Below are positions 59,767-64,000 of a DNA stretch of 64,000 nt, in pieces (the first letter of the stretch is position 1; every line of letters starts with the position of its first letter). Where the stretch lies: positions 1 through 64,000 of the forward strand of contig NZ_QQAW01000014.1 of the NCBI RefSeq assembly GCF_003350405.1, in the 5' to 3' direction. Both the position numbers and the translations under genes were made by a program. This DNA is from Gluconacetobacter liquefaciens (lineage in GTDB: Bacteria; Pseudomonadota; Alphaproteobacteria; Acetobacterales; Acetobacteraceae). The notes below the pieces were generated by a model. The model had not been told where the DNA came from. It saw only the letters and a program-made list of their open reading frames with translations, and did not search any database.

Positions 59767-60615
59767 ATGAAAATACTGGTCGCGCCAAACGGAAGAACGT
59801 GGAATCAGAACAGCAGGGATTTTTTTCAATATTTCGGATTCTTTGAAAAAAATACCGATTTCATTTCCCATTCCGTCCAAAATCTCGGCTTTGCCACCAT
59901 AGAGACATTTGCAACCTATACACGCATCTGCTTCCAGCCCGCGTCATTCGCAATGGCCTGCCTGCAACGGGTCATCGAAATCCTCCTGACACGACCGCAT
60001 GCCCGCATCGTCCTGGAGCGTTTCGGATCATGCCCCGCACCACTGGAAGTTCTGCAAAACCGCAACGACGCCATTGCCCGCCTTCGCACCCTCCAGAGCG
60101 CAACACAGTCCGACCGTGACGCCCCAGCGGCGCCCACCATCATTCCCCTGTCCCTGGATCGCCTCGGGGATGCAAAGCGCGCCAGCCTGCAAACGGCCCT
60201 GACCGCCTGGCGCGAAGCCCGCCACCATACGACGACACGCAACGTGGCCGACATCGCCACCAGCCCGGTATTCGGCGGCGGCGGCCTGGCCTGGATACCG
60301 GGCCAGGACCGCTGCCAGATCGCGGCATGGCCGCGCACCTACGAGACATATAGCGGCCAGTCCCACGACGATCTGGTCGGCCGCGACATCAGGGACCTCC
60401 CCGACGCCGCCTACATGCTGCCGACGACCCGCGCCTTTTTCACGGCGGCATCCAGCCAGGAGCCCCGCCTGGACCTGATCGAGGCCCGCATGACAAGCGC
60501 CGACGGCAGCCAGTTCTGGTGCCGTTACGAGCGACTGGTCCTGCCCTGGCGCGCAAGCCCTTCGGACATGTTCGTCTGCTCGGTACCCCTGGTCAGGCTG
60601 GTCCGACGCATCTAA
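59767..60615 (+). CDS. 282-aa protein with PAS_5-like C-terminus, paralogue B
   Basis: Paralogue of the 50959-51807 product, identical in length, with MKILVAPNGRTWNQNSRDFF at the N-terminus, ICFQPASFAMACLQRVIEI, FGGGGLAWIPGQDRCQIAAW, LVGRDIRDLPDAAYMLPTTR and FWCRYERLVLPWR. The C-terminal region is PAS_5-like; the N-terminal 170 residues match nothing I recognise. ATG 59725 is an alternative start, but 59767 matches paralogue A. It lies just after the ABC permease. The first 100 bp are AT-rich. Confidence 0.68.
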   Translation: MKILVAPNGRTWNQNSRDFFQYFGFFEKNTDFISHSVQNLGFATIETFATYTRICFQPASFAMACLQRVIEILLTRPHARIVLERFGSCPAPLEVLQNRNDAIARLRTLQSATQSDRDAPAAPTIIPLSLDRLGDAKRASLQTALTAWREARHHTTTRNVADIATSPVFGGGGLAWIPGQDRCQIAAWPRTYETYSGQSHDDLVGRDIRDLPDAAYMLPTTRAFFTAASSQEPRLDLIEARMTSADGSQFWCRYERLVLPWRASPSDMFVCSVPLVRLVRRI

Positions 60616-60758
60616 AGGGTATTCTCTACTGTCATGCGTGCCCGGTTCGGCAGTGCGGAATGACGCGCGTTCGGAACGCCGCCTCCCTCTGACATATCAG
60701 ACGGTAGCCACCCCATCTTGGAACTGACGGCACAGCGCGTGCAGCGTCACTCTATTTC

Positions 60759-60817
60759 AGAGCCTGGCCAACAACGCGCGCTGGCGGCAATCCAACCCGC
60801 ATACCCGGCCAGGCTCT
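60759..60817. repeat. 11-bp inverted repeat with 37-bp spacing
   Basis: AGAGCCTGGCC (60759-60769) and GGCCAGGCTCT (60807-60817) flank 37 bp in the 297-bp gap between paralogue B and the chemoreceptor, both of which end here. AGAGCCTGG also occurs at about 46148, again between convergent genes. The gap otherwise shows no gene. It may be a terminator or the remnant ends of a small mobile element. Confidence 0.4.
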
Positions 60818-60912
60818 CAGGATGAGCCAGATTTTCAAAAAGAATGGCGGACAATCATACCCACCATTCGATGAAGACCCGGAAGACACAGTACCGACAT
60901 CGTGCGCGCGCG

Positions 60913-62797
60913 TCAGAAAACCTGAAGCGCAGGTGCCCTCTTCGGGCGAGAAGCGGGCTGACCGGGCCGTTCACGCACATGGCCCAATTCGAAACGGCCG
61001 ACGAGCTTCTGAAGTTCTCCGCCCATCATTGCCAGATTATGGCTGGCAGCGGCACTCTGTTCCGCCACGGCGGCGTTCTGCTGGGTGGTCTGTTCCATGC
61101 TGGTCATCGCGAGATTCAGTTCGCTGATACTTGTTGCCTGATCCTGGGCCGCCGTCGCGATGTTGGACACCAGCCCGCTGATTTCCTCTACCTGGCTGAC
61201 AATCCGATGCAGGACCTCGCCGGTTTCCCGTACCGCGCCGACCCCGTCTTTGACCTGTAGCGCGGAACTGGCGATCAGGGCCGAAATCTCCCTGACCGCC
61301 TCGGCCGAGCGATGTGCCAGATTACGGACTTCCGTCGCCACAACCGCAAAGCCACGCCCCGCATCCCCAGCCCGCGCAGCCTCCACGCTGGCATTGAGCG
61401 CCAGAATATTGGTCTGGAAGGCAACCCCGTTGATCATCTCGACGATACCCGAGATTTCGCGCGATGACGCATCGATCCGAGACATGGCGTCAATCGCTTT
61501 GCCGACGACAAGGCCCGCCTGTTTGGCATCGTTCCGGGACGTGTTGACAACCGTGTGCGCGTGCGTGGTCTCTTCCGTCGTCTTCTGGACGCGCTGGGTG
61601 ATCTGCGTCAGTGCTGCCGACGTTTCCTCCAGAGTGGCGGCCTGCTGTTCCGTGCGCCGCGACAGGTCGTCGGCGGCCGTGGACAGTTCATGCGTGCTGT
61701 TGCTGATGCTGTAGGCCGAGCCTGACACAGACCCGAAAGCACCAGACAGTTGCGCAATGGACTCGTTGAAGTTCTCGCGCAACGGTTCCAGACTGGCGGC
61801 GAAACGGGTCCCGATCTGCACCGAAAGATCACCGCGAGACACTCTTTGCAGCCCATCGGCCAGGCTGTCGGTTGCCGTCTGCAACTGGCGGGCGGCTTCC
61901 TCCGCGCGCTCCTGCGCGGCCTGCCGCTCGGCTTCCTGCTGACGGCGCAATGCATCAGCTTCTCTCTCCAATCGGGTCTTGTCGATCGCGGCCAGACGGA
62001 ACACATCCACCGCATCCGCCATGGCGCCGACTTCGTCGTGTCTGCCCGTATACGGAACCTGTGTCGCCGTATCGCCGCCGGCCAGGCCGCGCATGGACTG
62101 GGCAATCACAGGAAGCGGTCGCAGCATCCGTTTGATGATGACGCTGGTCGCAATCACGCAGACCAGGATGACGAGACCCGCCATCAGGATCAGGGTCCAG
62201 AGAAATCTGTTGATCGTGGCAGCGACCTTCTCCTGCTTGAGCGCGACATCCAGGCTTCCGAGAATTTTCCCGGTTGGCGAGAAGATCGGATAATAAACAA
62301 CCCTCAGCCTCTCTCCCGCCACGACGACTTCACCCTCTGCGGGTTGCCCCTGCACCAGAGATTTGTAAACTCCGCTGTCGGGGTCGAGCGGCGTGCCGAG
62401 AATGCGCTGACTCTCTCCACCTTTGTCGTCCGCATCGCTGACCATGCGCCTGATGAAGCTACGGCCCTTTTCGTCGACGACAAACAAGACGGCCCGCCCC
62501 CCCCAGAACGCGGACCATGGCGTCCGTCATGCGATGATCATCATAGTGTGAGGGCAGGCTTTCAGCCGTGATCCGTTGAACCGCTCCGCTGGCGTCCCAT
62601 GCGACATGGACCCCTGGCATATCGCGTTCAAAGAGGCTGACCGCCGCACGCATATTGGCGTGGAGTGAATCCTGCACGGATTGCTGCATCTCGTTACGCA
62701 CAAGATGCGTAATGGTCATGACAATCGCAATGGAACAGACAACAAGGGAAAAACAAACCATGGCAATATTCTTGCCAACAAGTCCAAATCTCAGCAT
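60913..62797 (-). pseudogene. Methyl-accepting chemotaxis protein, frame interrupted at a G-run
   Basis: Transmembrane chemoreceptor signalling to CheA/CheW. The 5' part (from ATG 62797) gives TM1 (MVCFSLVVCSIAIVMTITHLV) and the start of a Cache-like sensor. The frame breaks at eight G (C on plus, 62497-62504); dropping one G restores [17 protein letters not shown] into the downstream frame. This continues with the rest of the sensor domain, TM2 ([19 protein letters not shown]), HAMP ([16 protein letters not shown]) and the signalling domain with [20 protein letters not shown] and [14 protein letters not shown]. No NWETF-type CheR tether at the end. As written, the longest product (60913-62487) lacks TM1. 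Confidence 0.82.
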
Positions 62798-63296
62798 GGC
62801 AAGGAAATCCTTAATTCGTTCTTATTTTCGTGAGGATTGGTAATAAAATTCAGAATGTACTGACCCAACATCTATGCAGCACATCTTCTTGATTCATTGA
62901 AATACAAATACCACTATATTTTGTTAATCTCAATATATTCTGGAAAAGACATAAAAATATATAAGTCTCTCACGCATCACATGCCAGACAGAATTAACTT
63001 TTTCCTAACGATTATAAGCTATAGTCGAAATGTCGATGTCCATGATCGACACAGGCCAGTTCGACAGTACAGATCATGCCGTCACTGTTCCGCACCCCCG
63101 CACACCGGGACAGGACACGGGACAACCAGCCGCCATTCTTCGTTTGATACGTCAGAAGAATAAGGCTTCCGAACGCGCATCATCCAGTATTACCGAACCA
63201 ATCGCGCACGAAAGTACAGAACACCTTCCAGAACCTATCCACCGAAAACCGATGCGACGGAACTGCTCCAGTTTGTTGTTTCCGCAAGCCGCTTCA
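62798..63296. other. About 500 bp without a confident gene
   Basis: Upstream region of the chemoreceptor gene, very AT-rich from about 62850 to 63010, so it probably holds that gene's promoter. A 91-codon plus-strand frame at 63030-63305 (MSMSMIDTGQFDSTDH...) has no recognisable domain and ends inside the palindrome at 63297; I consider it unlikely but not excluded. Confidence 0.4.
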
Positions 63297-63324
63297 CCCG
63301 TTTGAATGCACGCATTCAAACGGG
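63297..63324. repeat. Palindromic element, copy 2
   Basis: Arms CCCGTTTGAATGC and GCATTCAAACGGG pair over 13 bp around AC. Compared with copy 1 (39924-39953), both members of two base pairs change together (T-A to C-G near the base, A-T to G-C near the centre). It begins 8 bp beyond the stop of the 130-aa gene, the same placement as copy 1. Confidence 0.8.
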
Positions 63325-63331
63325 ATCGGCC

Positions 63332-63724
63332 CTAGCTCGGCAGCCCCGTCCCACCCGTGCTGGGGTGCATCATCGCCTGATGCCGCGTCAGGGCCTGGGC
63401 CACCCGCCGCGAATCCTCGGGCGCCAGCGCCAGCCCGACCGGGCCATAGGCCGGGTGCTGGAAAGCAATCAGCGATCCCTCGCTCAGCGCCTCGGGCTGC
63501 ACCGCCCAGTTGGTGCGCAACACCGGCACCACCGGCACCCCCTCGATCGGCGGCGGCGGCATGGCCTCGACCATCGCGCTGCGAACCGTGCCCAGGGAGG
63601 TAATCAGTTCGCTCAACTGCTCCAGCGTAAAGGCAATCGTGCCCTCCACCCCGCTGCCATCGAGAAACGCCAGCGTGGCCGTCCCGCGATCATCGGACAA
63701 GCTGACCTGCATGCGCGCGCTCAT
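63332..63724 (-). CDS. Conserved-looking 130-aa protein of unknown function
   Basis: A 130-aa soluble protein: MQVSLSDDRGTATLAFLDGSG, an amphipathic helix FTLEQLSELITSLGTVRSAM, a Pro-rich turn, then VPVLRTNWAVQPEALSEGSLIAFQHPAYGPVGLAL and SRRVAQALTRHQAMM. The regular alternation of strands and helices and the strong third-position GC bias support a real gene. No domain recognised. It lies between ispE and a palindromic repeat, on the same strand as ispE, 113 bp after it. Confidence 0.72.
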   Translation of the reverse strand: MSARMQVSLSDDRGTATLAFLDGSGVEGTIAFTLEQLSELITSLGTVRSAMVEAMPPPPIEGVPVVPVLRTNWAVQPEALSEGSLIAFQHPAYGPVGLALAPEDSRRVAQALTRHQAMMHPSTGGTGLPS

Positions 63725-63837
63725 TTCGACCTCCCCACCTCGTCACCGGGCAGGATACCACACCGCGCAGCGATCCCGGCACACGGACGAAGCAGACCGA
63801 CCGATTCCACCCGGCCCGCCCGCCGGTCCGGACACAG

Positions 63838-64000
63838 TCAGGCGTGAAGCGGCCCCGCCCACACCCACCAGCCGGGCCGTTCCACCGCCGCCTGCGCGTC
63901 CTGGGCCGCCTGCGGCGAGTCGAACAGCGCAAAACAGGTCGCGCCAGAGCCGCTCATGCGCGCCAGCCGGCAGTCGGGCACGCCCTCCAGCACATCCAGC
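63838..64000 (-). CDS. ispE: 4-diphosphocytidyl-2-C-methyl-D-erythritol kinase, 3' end
   Basis: The last 53 codons of a GHMP kinase gene whose start lies beyond the window. The visible residues [17 protein letters not shown] are the C-terminal GHMP motif 3 as it appears in IspE, followed by a short tail ending [10 protein letters not shown]. IspE phosphorylates CDP-methylerythritol in the non-mevalonate isoprenoid pathway. Identification rests on this one motif and the tail, so it is likely but not certain. Confidence 0.75.
   Translation of the reverse strand, partial: LDVLEGVPDCRLARMSGSGATCFALFDSPQAAQDAQAAVERPGWWVWAGPLHA

Noticed and set aside
63030-63305. 91-codon plus-strand frame as a gene
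   Set aside because: No domain, weak start context, and its end falls inside the repeated palindrome. Kept only as a remark on the gap.

Overview
The window is about 64 kb of GC-rich DNA (most genes use G or C at third positions) from an alphaproteobacterium. It is most likely an acetic acid bacterium (Acetobacteraceae, Gluconacetobacter-like). The main reason is a set of periplasmic oxidase genes: a PQQ glucose dehydrogenase with an N-terminal membrane anchor, followed by a triheme cytochrome c, a 2Fe-2S subunit and a Tat-exported molybdopterin aldehyde-dehydrogenase-like subunit. A mannitol 2-dehydrogenase lies next to them. The genus assignment is inference.

Layout. 1-1916 (minus): two overlapping glycosyltransferase genes, probably for cell-surface glycan or LPS. 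2111-5598: ygfZ, hisI, a 58-aa membrane protein, a small XRE regulator, a YqhA-type UPF0114 protein, then about 640 bp without a recognisable gene. 5599-11050 (minus): the housekeeping block lpxB, pheT, pheS, rplT and rpmI. 11283-19730 (plus): mannitol dehydrogenase, gcd and the three-gene aldehyde dehydrogenase. 19869-24085 (minus): a first sigma/anti-sigma/TonB-receptor signalling module. 24442-28193 (minus): a GNAT-fold protein and a second TonB receptor without a sigma pair.

28450-37830 (minus) is the most interesting region. It encodes a second ECF sigma, FecR and STN-domain TonB receptor, followed with overlapping start and stop codons by a secreted protein that fuses a Ca2+-dependent phosphoinositide phospholipase C-like domain to a histidine acid phosphatase/phytase-like domain, then a GH92 alpha-mannosidase and a small exported protein. 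I read it as a self-regulated uptake and degradation locus for a mannosylated phosphoinositol substrate, such as yeast GPI anchors, mannosyl-inositol-phosphoceramides or plant/fungal phosphoinositides. The domain calls come from motifs; the substrate is inference.

37895-49782: two MFS exporters, a rhodanese divergent from cysK, a PRC-barrel protein divergent from an OmpR/EnvZ-type two-component pair with an unusual His/Met/Pro/Phe-rich sensor insert, and an electrophile/peroxide defence cluster (GST, old yellow enzyme, peroxiredoxin) divergent from a LysR regulator. 49841-52026: a lower-GC patch with a GNAT-like gene preceded by a perfect 15-bp hairpin, and one of two paralogous 282-aa proteins. 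52134-64000: a YqaA/DedA protein, an SDR without its Tyr/Lys pair, a P-type ATPase with a damaged 5' end, an ABC exporter, the second 282-aa paralogue, a chemoreceptor, a conserved 130-aa protein and the 3' end of ispE. The ABC permease and chemoreceptor frames are broken at long C (or G) runs, by phase-variable tracts or sequencing error. No rRNA, tRNA, CRISPR array or intact insertion sequence was recognised.
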